From: Datnioides undecimradiatus
Taxonomy: Eukaryota > Chordata > Actinopteri > Lobotiformes > Datnioididae
Length of the DNA: 64,000 bases
NCBI GenBank assembly: GCA_008933995.1
Contig: WARS01000011.1
Coordinates: forward strand, 7,903,516 to 7,967,515
Reading direction: 5' to 3'
Shown here: piece after piece, positions 44,963 through 58,300 of the stretch
How the letters are laid out: each line of letters starts with the position of its first letter
Numbering within the stretch: position 1 is the stretch's first letter
Notes under the pieces: model-generated
Database searches by the model: none
Told to the model about the DNA's origin: nothing
Seen by the model: the letters and a program-made list of their open reading frames with translations, nothing else
Made by a program: the position numbers and the translations under genes

Positions 44963-47256
44963 CTGCAATAAAGCCAAATCTGGCGCTTTCCGAAGAGAGA
45001 CCATAGCAATTCTGCCGCTCACACATCATGCATGACGTAACTCTTCCACACGCCCACACACCACTTGCTCTCCATCCTTCCCACACATCTCACTCACGCT
45101 TACCACATACTGAATAGGAATTTATCCACTGTATGTCGTGCGTAAATTTGCATGTGAGAGTGGGGCCATTTGTCTGTTCCAAAAAATTCTATAATTTCTA
45201 AATTATTTCTCATATGGCAGAAGGGTGATCTATAGAGGTGAGAATATTTTTTTCCTATTTTGTGGTGTGTTCTCTTGCTCTTAAATCAAAATTTCTGAAC
45301 ATTTTTATAAACCACTTCACAGCAAGGGTAGAAACCCCCTATGTGTAGCCTATATATTGTGCTATTTATATTCAACAGAATTTTCTTTTCAAGGATCATG
45401 GTCAGTTTATGTCTGGACAGCAGTCTCAGCATGTCTATTCATCTGACTTGAGCTGGAAGGAGAAAAGGAGAAAGCTGGCAAGTTTTTTTTATCACTTTGA
45501 CAGCAGCACGAGATAAGATTTCTCAGATTGTCTCTTCACATTACATCTGCTCTGTAGAAAAACTCTTGTGGGAGAAATGTCAGAATAAGAAGGCCAGCAC
45601 AGAAGGAAGGGAGAGGTGGCAAAGACTGAAGAGTTTCTTTATGTCTGTGGGTTTTTACTTCCTATTACTTTCTTCTGCATTAAGTATTCTATGAGCTAAA
45701 ATACAAGCAACAGCAACAACCTTTAATCCAGGCCCAAGAGGAAATGTCTAGATGGTGTATGCACACTGGAGAAATTTCTGCACACTGAAGGAAGGTATCT
45801 AGTCCAAAATTTATTTGTTTATGCTAAATAAACAACAAGTAACATGTGATTGTAGACAGACATGTCCAGACATTTGTTTTACAAACATGTTGACTAATTA
45901 TATGCAGCATATTGTGCATGGTGTAGTAAGTCTGGAGGCAAGTCTGTATGGATAGAGCAAATAGCTTTGCTAAACTGACAAAGAAAAATAAATATGAAAA
46001 GGCCATTTTAATCATAATACTGATATTTATTGATTTCCATGAAATGAGTTGTGTTACTCGGTGCGCCTGTAGTTAGACTGGCTTGAAGGTTGGATGACAT
46101 TTCACATATGTATGATGGAGATAGATGATCAGTGTATGATCGACAATATGTTATTGTTTCATCACAACTAGACAAATGTCATCCTAGAGACAAAGGGGAC
46201 ATGGACAGCTCGTTTTCAGTGGTGACCTGGCTTGCAGCTTCACACACATATGTAGCTACACGGATCTAATATATATAAGAAAATACAAGACTGCAATGTC
46301 AGTACACCGAAGCTGTATCTTATGGTGTTGTGAAATGTAAATTACATTTAACCGTAAACATATGATAATGCGCTCATGGCTCAGCACATTTGCGGCTACA
46401 GTTACACTGTCCCTCTATCCTACTCTTGATCACTGCAGTGACATTTGAAATGTCGCTGAGAAAATATGCAACACATCACGCGAGACGGCAAATCTTTAGG
46501 TCTTCACTGATCACACGTGACTCCGGGGGAAAAATGGCCCTGTCCCCTTTAATTTCAATTTCCGTGCGTGATATATATTGTGATCACCTGTCAGATGCGG
46601 CGCCTGCGCACTGGAGTGGGAGGCGGAGTGGATGCTGATCGCTCTGTATCTGCTGCCCTGTGCCCTCCATCCCTCGGCGATCAGACAGTCACGGACAGGG
46701 GATATCCGAGGAGGTTTGGGCGAGGATAGGGAGACAGATCGGCCGTTGATGAAGGTACAATTTCCTTAGGCTTCACTGGAATACCGCGCTTCAGTGTTTG
46801 ACATTGTGACCGTGGAGGGTGAAGGATGTTCGGCTGCAGGATGGGAGGAGATGAGTGGGGGGACACTGAACGAGATAACAGATGGTATTTCAGAAGATGA
46901 CAGGGCTTTTGCTGGGTTTCCGAGCTGATGCACCGGTTTGAAGTATTTCAGGATTGTGCAGCATTTAGACTTTTACAATATCTGGAGAGGTTCAAGGACA
47001 CGCAAATAGACGATAAAATGTTTTATATTCTCTCTATATTTTTTAATCTCCGCTCACCTTTGCGGACGGAGCTGTCATCACCTCTTACCCTCTGCGGACT
47101 TCCATGTTAACGGTTTTATAGTGATCGGCCGTAATGCATGCTGCTGTTTCAAAACGATGAAACGCTGTGGATACATCGGATCCTTAACCGCCTCTGGGTG
47201 TACCGTTGCTGCCAGTGGACTGAGCGTAGTAAACATTTAATCCAGCTGTTACATAC

Positions 47257-47272
47257 GTGTGTGTGTGTGTCT

Positions 47273-47355
<83 letters not shown>

Positions 47356-47417
47356 TATACACACATATATATATTGTATTTTCTGTATATACATATATAT
47401 ATATGGGGGGGGGGGGG
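47257..47417. repeat. Compound (GT)n(AT)n plus poly-G repeat
   Basis: GT units, then about 15 AT units, CA/TA mixtures and finally a run of about 14 G (47404-47417). All open frames across it (VCVCV, YIYIY, THTHT) are repeat artefacts on both strands. Confidence 0.95.
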
Positions 47418-47810
47418 CACCACAGACTTGTGCTGCCCATGATAATGATTTTGTAAAGCGAAGTATCACTTCCCATGTATTATTTGATGGGCCCCTACCC
47501 GGATGTGCCTGCAGTTTCTAGAGAGAGAGCGCTAGATGTCCTGTGTTTACTCGTCTTGCTGCTGTAAAACATGTCCTGCATGACATTTCTCACTCCGGTG
47601 CTATTCGGGCGATGAATAAGGAAACCCCAAGGATGCGATTAGCTGAGAAGGGCGCGTTTTCTGACAGGTGGAAGAAAAATAGCAATTTCAACCTGCGAGT
47701 CGGATGCTCATTTGAATCTGCTTTTTAGTAGCTTGTATTATATTTCTGGCTGAAAGGGATCTCTGAGATTTGTATAGGCTGTGATCAACTGAGCGCCTCC
47801 GACCCTGTCC

Positions 47811-47839
47811 ATGGTCCTGAATGCAACAGTCGGCGCGGA
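47811..47839 (+). CDS. pclo: Candidate short first coding exon of pclo
   Basis: ATG at 47811 opens MVLNATVGA followed by GA and then GTAAAT at 47840, a possible donor in phase 2. That is exactly the phase required by the exon starting at 48343 (GA plus G gives Glu). An in-frame TGA at 47790 means the frame begins here. Against it, the donor is not preceded by AG, the Kozak context is weak, and mammalian Piccolo starts with MGNE, which I do not find. Treat this as a hypothesis. Confidence 0.25.
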
Positions 47840-48342
47840 GTAAATCAAAGTGAGGCTCCATCACTAATGGCTCTTTCTGTATAGAGGCGACGATTGCTAT
47901 GCAAATGATAATCGTTTCAGCCGCGCTGAAAGCAAATTCTATTTGTTGAGCACAGTGGTGGTGTGTGTTATGAACGTGTGTTATGAATGCAGAAATTACA
48001 GTGTATTCAAAAGTAAATTCCTTTATTGTAAAATCTGCAGTTTATAAACTTAGATAGAGATGGTACACATGGTATTATGTAACACACTGTTGCTGTCTGA
48101 AGGAGTTTCTAGAGATCTGTGACAATATGTAAAGTGAGGATCAAAACACTATCCTTGACAGTGAATCAAAGGATGAATGATATTAGGTTTCCTCTGCATC
48201 TATTATAAAATGCTGGATGTGGTTGCATCAGGTTTTCTTTACCAGACAACATATTGGTTTTCTCACACTCTCTTTCATTATCTTTCTCTCTTGTCTTGTT
48301 TTCTGTCATCTCTTACTTTCTGTCTGTTTTTCATGCATTTAG

Positions 48343-49582
48343 GAAGTCTGATGTTGATGCTGAGCCAGAGGAAAGCCCTGGGAGTAGCAGCAGCAGCAGT
48401 AGCAGCAGCAGCGGGGCTGTAGATGCCCTCTCTACAGCTCCAGGTCCAGTGCCCCCTCAGGCCTCTGCAGGAGAGCCAGGACAGAGAGGAGAAAGCTCCT
48501 GCTCTGACTCCGACAGTCCTGTAGATTCCAGCTCTAGTGAGGAGGAGGAGGAGGAAGAGGAGGGGGAGGAGGAAGACCCCACTATGTTCTCCTCCAAATT
48601 CCTTAGTGGGGCCAATCCCCTCAATGCTGTGTCCTCTGCTGTGAATAAGTTTGGTTTATTTGGAGATGATGCAGAAGGGGATAAAAATCAAAAAGCTCCT
48701 CAGCAGGGGGTGAAGCCACCCATAGAGCAGCAACATCCAGGAGCAGGTCCCGGCAAAGGCCCTCAACAGCAGCAAGGGCCGCAAAAAACAAGCCAGGGTC
48801 CTCCTATGCAAAAGAGCAAGCCACTCCCAAAACAAGGATCACCACAGCTACACGGGAATGGACAGGCTGGACCTCCAAATAGCTCTCTTGTGCAACAAGC
48901 TGCTCCGAAGGCAGGGACACAGCCTCAAGCCCAGCATAAAGGAGAACCACAAAAAAATCAACCTCATGGTTCCCCAAAATCTGGAGCTAAACAAGAGATT
49001 CCTACTAAAAGTGGAGCACGACCGGGCTCTCCAAAGGCATCATCACAGCAGCAGGTTCCATCTAATACAGGAATGCAAACACAGGGGCCTGATAAGACTG
49101 GTACACAGCAGCGAGAACCTACAAAGACTGGGGTGCAAGAGTCTACAAAGGTTGGACCACAAAAAAGTGGCTCACAACAGGGGTCGCCTAAAGTAGGACA
49201 TCAACAGCAGGGCTCACCTAAACTGTCACAGCAACAACAGGGTTCCCCTAAAGTTGCACAGCAACAACAGGTCTCATCAAAGGTGGGACAACAACAGCAA
49301 GGCCTCAGGATTACAACTCAGCAGCAGTCCACTGATAAGCCTGCACCTCAGTTACAAAGCCCGAAGGGACCTAGTCAACCTGGCACGTCCCAGGGAGGGT
49401 CTTCAACACCAGGAGCAACCAAAGCTGGATCTCAGTCAAAAGCAGTAGCTAAGTCTCTTTGCCCAGTGTGTAAAACAACACAACTTAATATGCACACTAA
49501 AGAACCACCTAACCATAAAACCTGTACCAAGTGTAAAACTGAAGTATGCAGCTTGTGTGGCTTCAGTCCTCCAGACTCTGAT
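48343..49582 (+). CDS. pclo: pclo Gln/Pro-rich exon with zinc finger 1 start
   Basis: Acceptor TTTTCATGCATTTAG ends at 48342 and the exon enters in phase 2. In order it encodes [13 protein letters not shown], a ten-serine run (48383-48412), an acidic Glu run (48539-48571), [20 protein letters not shown] (matching mammalian FLSEVNALSAVSSVVNKFNP), then about 280 residues rich in Q, P, K and G. These include SPKxxQQQQG repeats, the fish counterpart of the mammalian PQ repeats. The last part is CPVC, CTKC and CSLC, three cysteine pairs of zinc finger 1, whose fourth pair is in the next exon. An in-frame ATG at 48581 (TMFSSKF) could serve as a start if no upstream exon is used. Donor TCTGAT|GTAAGT. 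Confidence 0.92.
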
Positions 49583-52500
49583 GTAAGTAGTGGCTTAGTA
49601 TTTTGGTTGTGTATATTTTTTTCTTTCTTTTTTCTGTGTATTTCCTGTTTTTAAAATATACACTACAGCACATCCCTTATTTTATGAAACTTCGAAAAGT
49701 GAAGTGCAACATTTATTTTGTTACAATTGAAATGATATCTTGCCATTCAGTTTAGTAGTAGTAGAGTGCTCTTCACTAATACAAGTTCATTCAGCATGAA
49801 ACATTACTCTGTATATGATTTTTGTGATTGACTATTGAACCACATCTATAGTATGGCATTATACAGAATATTAAACACCTTCATCAGGCTGTCTTGAGTT
49901 GAGATACAATTTTCAAGGTAGCAAACTTCTATAGCATAGCTAATGTGTTCTAAAATATAAACCATTAAGCTGCGATTTAACAAATTTTGTACACTGTTCA
50001 TCTGTCATATCTTTTTTTAATCTTGTGTGTTTTTCAGGTACTTTGTATGGTTTAATATTTTGTCATTTTCACAGTAATTGAATCTTTATGTTATTTTTTT
50101 TTTGTATAGGGGTGCGAGTGGCTTTGTCTTACATGCCAGATACAGAGAGCTCAAGGAACCTCTGATCCCTCAATACCTTCCATGAAAAAGTCTACACCCA
50201 GCAAAGTGTCTGCCACTCAAAACCAAACACCACCTCCTGCTGCACCTGTCAAAAAAGAGATGTCAGCACCAGGTTCACCTCAGAAAATGCAAACTACATC
50301 TGCAAATACTCCAGCCAAGGGTGAAACTGCTAAAGGACCAGAGAGTCAAAAACAGGCCAGTCCTGCAACTGTTCAGAAAATTATGACTGAGGCCAAAAAA
50401 CCACCAGGGTCTCAAAAACAAGACCAAACTGCACGCAAGCAAAGCAGTGCAACCCTGGCTCCCCAGGAGGAGTCAGGGGGTTTATTTGGCCTCAGTGGTG
50501 CTAAAACTGAAGCTGGAAAACCTGAAGAGTCAATGACTGGAAAAATGTTTGGTTTTGGTTCCTCCATCTTCAGTTCTGCATCTACTTTGATAGCCTCAGC
50601 TGTTCAGGATGAGCCTAAAAGCACTCCACCAGTTTCTCCTAAAATGCAGGCTGCAAAGGAGAGCAAACCAACTGCTGTCCAAAAGTCAGTCCAAGACAAG
50701 AAACAAGAGCAGCCCCAGCAGACAAAGGCTCAGCCAGTAGGACAGGCCAAAGTTGACAAAGCTCCATTAGAAACTTCAAAGACAGCAGCAACGGCAGCCT
50801 CCCACAGTGTTCCTAAATCCAGCCAATCCACATGTCCACTCTGTAAGATGCTGCTCAACATGGGCTCAAAGGATCCTCCTAACTACAATGCCTGCACTGA
50901 ATGCAAAAGCACTGTGTGCAACCAATGTGGATTTAATCCCATGCCAAATGTTAAAGAGGTAAGACATATGGTATTGATTAAATTAACTAATATAGGAATG
51001 AATGAAGGCTAAAGAAAGGGATGGCAAATGTTAATGAGCCAATGATAATTAAAAAAAAAATCTTAGAAAGCATATATGCATCACCATAAATTCTGAGTCA
51101 CATTGCTTTTGGTCTTGAAGAACCTGGTTCAGTCTAACCTGTTACTTCAGTGCCTCAGTGTCTCCAAATTGTCCATTACTTAGATACATTGCCATAGCAT
51201 GCTCATGATACTTGTGAATTGTGCTCTCTGAAGCTGTTAAGTTCCCCTGTGGTGTTCAGTTTGTTCCTCTACATGAAGAGATGAGAATGCAGCAGCACTC
51301 ATTGTCAGGTTGCAGAGTTAAAGTTCAACTTAGGACAAAGGCATATTTTAGAAATATATTACTTGAAATTGTATCAAAAGATAAATTACTCTAAACACAT
51401 TGGAAATGCATCCAACTTTGAGTGATTTTTGTCTTGTTTTCTTAGTGCAGACAGTTTCAGTGTTCAGTCCTTGGACTGAGGATGCAAATTTTATTATTTT
51501 CATACCCTGTCCCAATCATTGTATCTCTAGTCTCAAAACAGTTCCAAGACTGCCATACACATTAGCACCTACACACACCTCTGGTGGCACCGTCTTTTTT
51601 CCCTTACAGCTCTTCATAAAAAGGTAAAAAGATGCTATGTGGCAATTATTAATAGTTACCTATATAATTAAAAAAAAAAAATGATTATTGAATTTATTCC
51701 CTTAAAACATTTGTTTTTGTTAAAGTTCGCATTATGTTAAATACTGTTGCTGGAGGTTAGACTTACTTTGAAAGCAGTCCTAAAAATGCACACCCAGTGA
51801 GGTATGTCATTTAGGCAATACCACATACAGGGTAAATGGGCATGGTATCTTTCATACTGTTTGAGACACAAAAGACTTGACAGTTGACTCTGTAATTCAG
51901 TGCACAGTTAGTAGGCTACCTTGGTGAGGACAGTCAAAGGCCACATGATCTTACAACTCCGCTTAAACTAATAGCTACAGCTACAGACACAGCTGTTTAG
52001 TGTGTTTCTCACACCATACATCCAGTCAAGATATTATCATTAAATATGCCTCATCACTCCCATCATTTGTACCAACACAGACCTGTTCTCCACCAAATCA
52101 CTGTATTGTCTGCTCACTGTATTCTATGATTCTTTGTGTGTGTATAGGTATCTTTTTTTAAGACTTTTATTATAATTATTATGTTTTTTGTTAATTTTAA
52201 AACCTTTACATTTTAATTTGTTTGTTGTGCTTTTTAAGGGAATGGAATGGCTTTGTCTAAACTGTCAGGTGAAACGAGCAGCTGGCGGAATTGAACCTCT
52301 GAAAGACACATCTATGGTCACTTCTTCATTTTCAAAAACTACGCCACCACAGCCTGCACTGCAAAAGACTTCTGCACCAAGCTCCCCTCAGAGGAAAGCA
52401 TCTACATCAGCAGCACAAACTGCCAAGACTGGAGCTGCCAAAGGTCCAGATAAACAACCCAGCCCAGTTCCTGGTCGAAAAACACCTCAAGAGAGTCGAA

Positions 52501-55280
52501 AGACTGGCCCTCAGAATCAACCAGACCAGAAAAGCCAAAAGCAGGAACAAGTGTCTGCAGCTACACAGCAAGAGTCTGGGGGATTATTTGGTTTTAGTAG
52601 TCCTAAAAGTCACACCGATGCTGCAAAGCCGACAGAGTCAGTGACTGGGAAAATGTTTGGTTTTGGTTCTTCCATCTTCAGTTCTGCATCCACACTGATT
52701 TCCTCATCTGTTCAAGATGAACCCAAAAATACACCACCAGTTTCTCCCAAAAAGCCTGCTGCAAATGACTCCAGAACACCCACTGCCAAGAAACCAGAAC
52801 AGGAGAAGAAACCAGAAGTACCCCAGCAGACCAAGGGTTTGCCATCAGTACACCCTAAAGTGGACAAAATTCCATCAGAGCCACCAAAGGAAGCATCAGG
52901 TTTCCCAGTCACTTCCAAAACAGGCCAGTCTACCTGTCCTCTCTGTAAACTGGAACTAAATATGGGCTCCAAAGATCCTCCCAATTACAACTCGTGTACA
53001 GTATGCAAAAACACAGTCTGTAACCAATGTGGATTTAATCCCATGCCAAATGTAAAGGAGGTGAGTAAACAATGTTTGCTACATTATGTCTTTTTTAATC
53101 AGTACAATACTATGTCATTAATGTATTTTTAGAAGTAAGATATTTTACATTCTAAATATCACTTACTTACTGTTTTCTATAATATAGGTAAAGGAGTGGT
53201 TGTGTCTCAACTGCCAGATGCAGAGAGCACTAGGAGCATCTGAGCCTCCTGGAACTCCCATGATGAAGCTCCAGGCCTCACCTAATAAGGTTACTGGACC
53301 TGCCAATGCCATTAAAAAGGAAACTACTGCACGAGGTGAACCTCAAAAGAAAGACATTTCTACAACTGTTGACTCTAAATTAAAGGGGATGTCTGCACCA
53401 GGCTCTCCTCAGCAGAAATTGACACCGGTAGAGCAGTTAGCAAAGTCTGAGGTCATTAAAGGCCCAGAAAGCCAGAAACAGGCCAGCCCAAGTCCTGGTC
53501 AGAAAACCCCACAGGAGGTCCGGAAGGCAGGTCCTCAGAAACCACCAGACCAAACAACTCAAACTGGACATAAGCAGATTAATACTTCCTCAGCTACACA
53601 AGGGGAATCTGTAGGGTTCTTTGGATTTGGTGGTCCTAAACCTCAGCCTGATTCTGCAAAGCCTGCTGAATCACTAGGTGGAAAAATGTTTGGCTTTGGG
53701 TCCTCCATCTTCAGTTCTGCATCCACTTTAATCAACTCAGCTGTCCAAGATGATTCCAAAACAACACCACCAGTTTCTCCCAAGACACTGTCCACAAAGG
53801 CCTCCAGGTCACCTCCTGCTCACAACAAGACAGAACAGGAAAAGAAACTTGAGCAAGTTCAACAGCCTAAGACTTCTCCATTGTTACAAACCAAAGTAGA
53901 AAAAGCCCAATCAGAGCCTCAAAAGGATGCAGCTGCTTCCCCAGTTGTTCTCAAATCAAGCCAAGCTACATGTCCGCTCTGTAAGGTGGAACTGAACTAT
54001 GGGTCCAAGGAAGCCTCCAACTACAACAACTGCACTGAATGCAAGAACACTGTCTGTAACCAATGTGGATTCAATCCTATGCCAAACGAGTCAGAGGTAA
54101 TAAAAGCAAAGATTCTCAAATTTTCAAAAATTATTTTGAAATTGAAATTGTTAACCCATAATTAAATAAAAAAATAGTTTTAAATCTATACATCAAATAT
54201 TTTGACAGTGTAGTGATTGCATACAGGTGATATAAATGTTTCATATTTTTCTATGACATATTTTTTGCAGGTTAAAGAATGGTTATGCCTGAACTGTCAG
54301 ATGCAGAGAGCTCTTGCATCTGAAGCCACAGCACCTCATATGAAACCCCACAATGCGGCTAACGAAATTTCTCCATCTGCTGCACATCAGGAAGTCACAG
54401 CTCCAGTAGAAACTTTAGTGAAGGAATTGACCAAATCTGATGCTTCTCAAAAAAAGGAGATTCCAGTGGGTGATACAGCTCAAAAGAAGGGGAGTTCCAC
54501 ACCAGGATTTACCCGAAAGACACAGTCTACAGCAGTGAAAGAGGCAACTAATATTGCAAAAGGACCACAAAGTGACAAACAGGCTAGTCCAACTCCTGGT
54601 CAGAAAATTCCAGAAAAAACATCTAAGCAGGCAAGTCAACCTGGACTAAAACAAATTAAGACCACCGCAGATCCACAGCAGGAGGCAGGAATCCTGTTTG
54701 GCTTGAGTGGTCCTACAACAATGACTGAGGCTTCAAAAACAACAGAGTCCATGACAGGGAAGATGTTTGGTTTTGGTTCCTCCATTTTCAGCTCTGCATC
54801 TACCTTGATATCATCTGCTGTTCAGGAGGAATCACGTACTTCACCATCAGGCTCTCGTAAGATGTCTGCACCAGCACATGTGTCTTCCAAGGTGTCTGCT
54901 GTGGCCAAGATTTCTCCAAAAAGTACACCGACAGCTTCTCCAAAAATGTCGCCAGCAAAAGAGGCCAAAACTCTTACTCAGAAGCCAGAGCAGACAAAGA
55001 AACCAGAGAAATCTAACCAAATTAAAGACGACAGTGCTGCATCACAGCCACCAAATGCTGAAACAATATCCAATAATGCAGGCGAAACCACGTGTCCACT
55101 GTGTAAGACTGAGCTAAACATAAACTCCAAAGACCCTCCAAACTACAACACCTGTACTGAGTGCAAGACAACTGTGTGTAACCAATGTGGATTTAACCCT
55201 ATGCCTATAGGAGAGGTAGGTGAAAGAATACAAAAGCATTCACTGTGGAAATATGTCTTTAAATACTCTGTTTAGTTGTT

Positions 55281-55338
<58 letters not shown>

Positions 55339-58300
55339 TGAGAGAGAGAGACAGAGAGTGAGGGAGTGTAAAGTTTGTTTCTTTGTTTTTTGTTTTTTTT
55401 CTGCAAATGCATTTATAGTTATTGTTGTTCATTGACCTGTAATCTGTGACCCTTTTACAATGACCTTATTGACCTGTATTGCAGTTTTGAGGAGTTGTTG
55501 TGAATCACTGCAGTTCCTTATTCCAAGGTTGCACATTACCATGTGTCTATTGTATTTTAGGTAAAAGAGTGGCTATGTCTTACCTGTCAGATGAAAAGAG
55601 CGGTTGGAGCATCTGGGCCTCCAGGGCCTTCTACAATCAAGTCCCAGACATCACCAACTAAATTTCCTTCACATGCTCTAGTCGAGCTGAAGGATTCTTC
55701 CAAACCTACTTCACTTCAAAACAAGGATAGTCTAGATCCTGATGCACACAAGCAGAAAACCTCAGAGCCAGACTCACCACAGAGAAAACAATCTATGCCT
55801 TCAGTGCAGTCAGGCAAGCCTGAAGCTGCAGCTGAGCCATTGAAACAGGCTAATCCAGTGCCAGATAAAACATCACAGGACAGACAGAAGCCACCCGATC
55901 AGAAAGGCCAAACTGGATGTAAGCAGAGTGATGCCACTGCATCTACACAACAAGAGTCAGTGGGATTCTTTGGCTTAGCTAGTCCTAAATCTCAACCCAA
56001 TGTGGCAAAGCCTGCAGTGACTGAGAAGATGTTTGGCTTTGGTTCTTCCATCTTCAGTTCTGCATCCAATTTGATAACCTCAGCTGTTCAAGACCAGCCC
56101 AAAACTACTCCACCAGTTTCTCCAAAAATGTCTCCTGCAAAAGGAATCAAGTCCCCTAGTGCCCAAAAGCCAGACCAGCAGCCATCCCAGCAAACCAAGA
56201 CACTGTCATCAGGACAGACCAAAGTGGACAAAGCCCAGTTAGAGCCTCCAAAGGCTGCAGCAGCTTCCCAAGTAGCTGTCAATCCCGGTCAATCTACGTG
56301 TCCACTCTGTAAGGTTGAACTCAACATGGGATCCAAGGAACCATCCAACTACAATACCTGCACTGAATGCAAGAACACTGTTTGTAACCAGTGTGGATTT
56401 AACCCTATGCCAAATCAAACAGTGGTAAGACTAGAGAATATAAACGTATTTTTTACAATTCCATTTACATCTGACAGCTAGTTAACTATAAAGAGTTACA
56501 CATTGTTTACTTTTTTTAATGTCTCCTATTTGCTTTTCATTGTGCTCATATTATGCATGCCCTTTTCCATTATTTTCTGGAGATATTTAACACTGAAATG
56601 CCCAATAGTCTCAGCTGTGAAAGTATAACAAAATTACTCACTGTCTTAATATAAAACAGTAAGCAATTATGCAAGCACTACCTAATGGTTTCTGGTGAAA
56701 CTTTTTTTTCTCCATGTTTTAGGTGAAGGAGTGGTTGTGTCTCACATGCCAGATGCAGCGGGCGCTTGGGGAGACAAAGCCCTCTGGAGTCACTTCTGTC
56801 AATTCTCAGATACCTTCAAAAAACCAAAAGAAAGATAATATCAGCCCAGCTGAACCTGAGCAGAAAGAGTCATCGGTGACACACTCACCTCAAAGGAAAC
56901 TCTCAGCACAGCCAGCAACAACTGAGACTGCTAACAAGGCAAGTAGTCAAAAACAAATAAGTCCAGCCTCCTCCCAGAAGACACCACAGGAGCTCCAGAA
57001 CACATCCGATCCTAACAAAACACCACACCAGGCAAGACAGACTGAACGGAAGCAGAGTAATGCCACTGCAACAACACATCAAGAATTGGGAAGCTTCTTT
57101 GGTTTTGGTAGTGGTAAAACTCAACCTGATGCTTCAAAGCCAGCAGAGTCCGTTACTGGGAAGATGTTTGGCTTTGGTTCCTCGATTTTTGGTTCTGCAT
57201 CCTCTTTGATTACCACAGCTGTTCAGGACCAACCCAAGAGCACTCCACCGGTTTCTCCTAAGATGTCCCCAGCAAAACAGATTATATCCCCTGCCTCTCA
57301 AAAGAAAGAGCAACAGAGGAAGCCAGAACAACACCAGCAGGCAAGGACACCTTCATTGGCACAGGCTACAGAACTGGACAAAGCACCATCACAGCCTCCG
57401 AAGACTGTAGTCAATGCTAATACCACTGTGCAATTGGGCCAGTCCATCTGTCCACTCTGTAAGGTTAAACTCAACATTGGATCGAAGGAACCACCCAACT
57501 ACAATACCTGCACTGAATGCAAAAACACTGTGTGTGACCAGTGTGGATTTAATCCCCTGCCTAATGAGTCAGTGGTAAGTGAGATAATGCCAAGATGTGT
57601 GTAAAAATTATGTATATTCCGTATATCTACATGTCTATATATTCTTTATATTTTAATACTAATAATAATAATAACAATAATAATGATAACAACAACAACT
57701 ACTATTATTATTATTACTATTATTATTAGTAGTAGTATCCTACTCTCAAAATGTATGTTACAAGTCCAATATTGATAACATGGTGTGCGTTACTTTTTTC
57801 TGGTGCACTATAATGTTGATCCATAATGTTCAAATCTTCCAAATGCTTAAATGTTTAATAGGCAACTTTATTTAAAATAATATATTTTTTCCCACAGATG
57901 AAGGAGTGGTTGTGTTTGACTTGTCAGATGGAAAGAGCTGTCACAGTCTCTGAATCAGTAGAGCCTCCACTGATAAAACCCCAGGCATCTCCAAACAAAG
58001 TATCCACATCTGCATTTCAAATGGATATTCCACAAAAATCAACCACTGCCTCATCGCATCCAGAAAAATCCGCTGGTACTGTTCCAGTCCCAACAAAAGA
58101 GGAAAAAATTGGTTCACTACCGACCAAAGAGGTTCCACCTTCCACTGCATCTCTCAAAGAGCCAACACCTGTAGTGTTAGATCTCAATAAACCAATGCGT
58201 AGTCAAGTTCCTGCTGTCAACAAAGATACTGAAACTATTCCTCTGAAGAAAAAGAATATCACTTCACCAAGCACCTCTGTAGCTAAAGAACTATCAGAAA

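Larger units (their letters stand above)
33707..46560. other. Intergenic region between sema3e and pclo
   Basis: About 13 kb without a gene I can support. The longest open frame, 256 codons on the minus strand (36640-37410), has no recognisable domain. Seen inside are a 16-bp perfect hairpin (39386-39425), a near-perfect palindrome (40353-40373), a poly-A run (about 42271-42285), a GA-rich run (43272-43311), an interspersed repeat (about 43548-43812) and a GT microsatellite (44919-44962). An upstream first exon of pclo could lie here unrecognised. Confidence 0.5.
46561..47950 (+). promoter_or_regulatory. pclo: Putative pclo promoter / 5' region
   Basis: Compared with its AT-rich surroundings this stretch has more CpG. 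GGCGCCTGCGCA at 46599-46610 reads on the minus strand as TGCGCAGGCGCC, an NRF1-type element typical of CpG-rich promoters of neuronal genes. A POU octamer ATGCAAAT lies at 47899-47906 and a palindrome TTTCAGCCGCGCTGAAA at 47915-47931. Its place just upstream of the pclo exons fits a promoter, but no start site can be fixed. A long GT/AT/poly-G repeat (47257-47417) sits in the middle. Confidence 0.4.

Noticed and set aside
46390..46638. 82-codon frame in the CpG-rich region considered as a pclo first exon
   Set aside because: Ends in a stop within the same segment with no phase-compatible donor and no similarity to Piccolo.
47138..47521. Several overlapping frames on both strands
   Set aside because: All are translations of the GT/AT/poly-G compound repeat.
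50959..52238. A decayed tenth inter-finger cassette in the longest array intron
   Set aside because: No remnants of EWLC, GKMFGFG or CPLC motifs in any frame that I could see.
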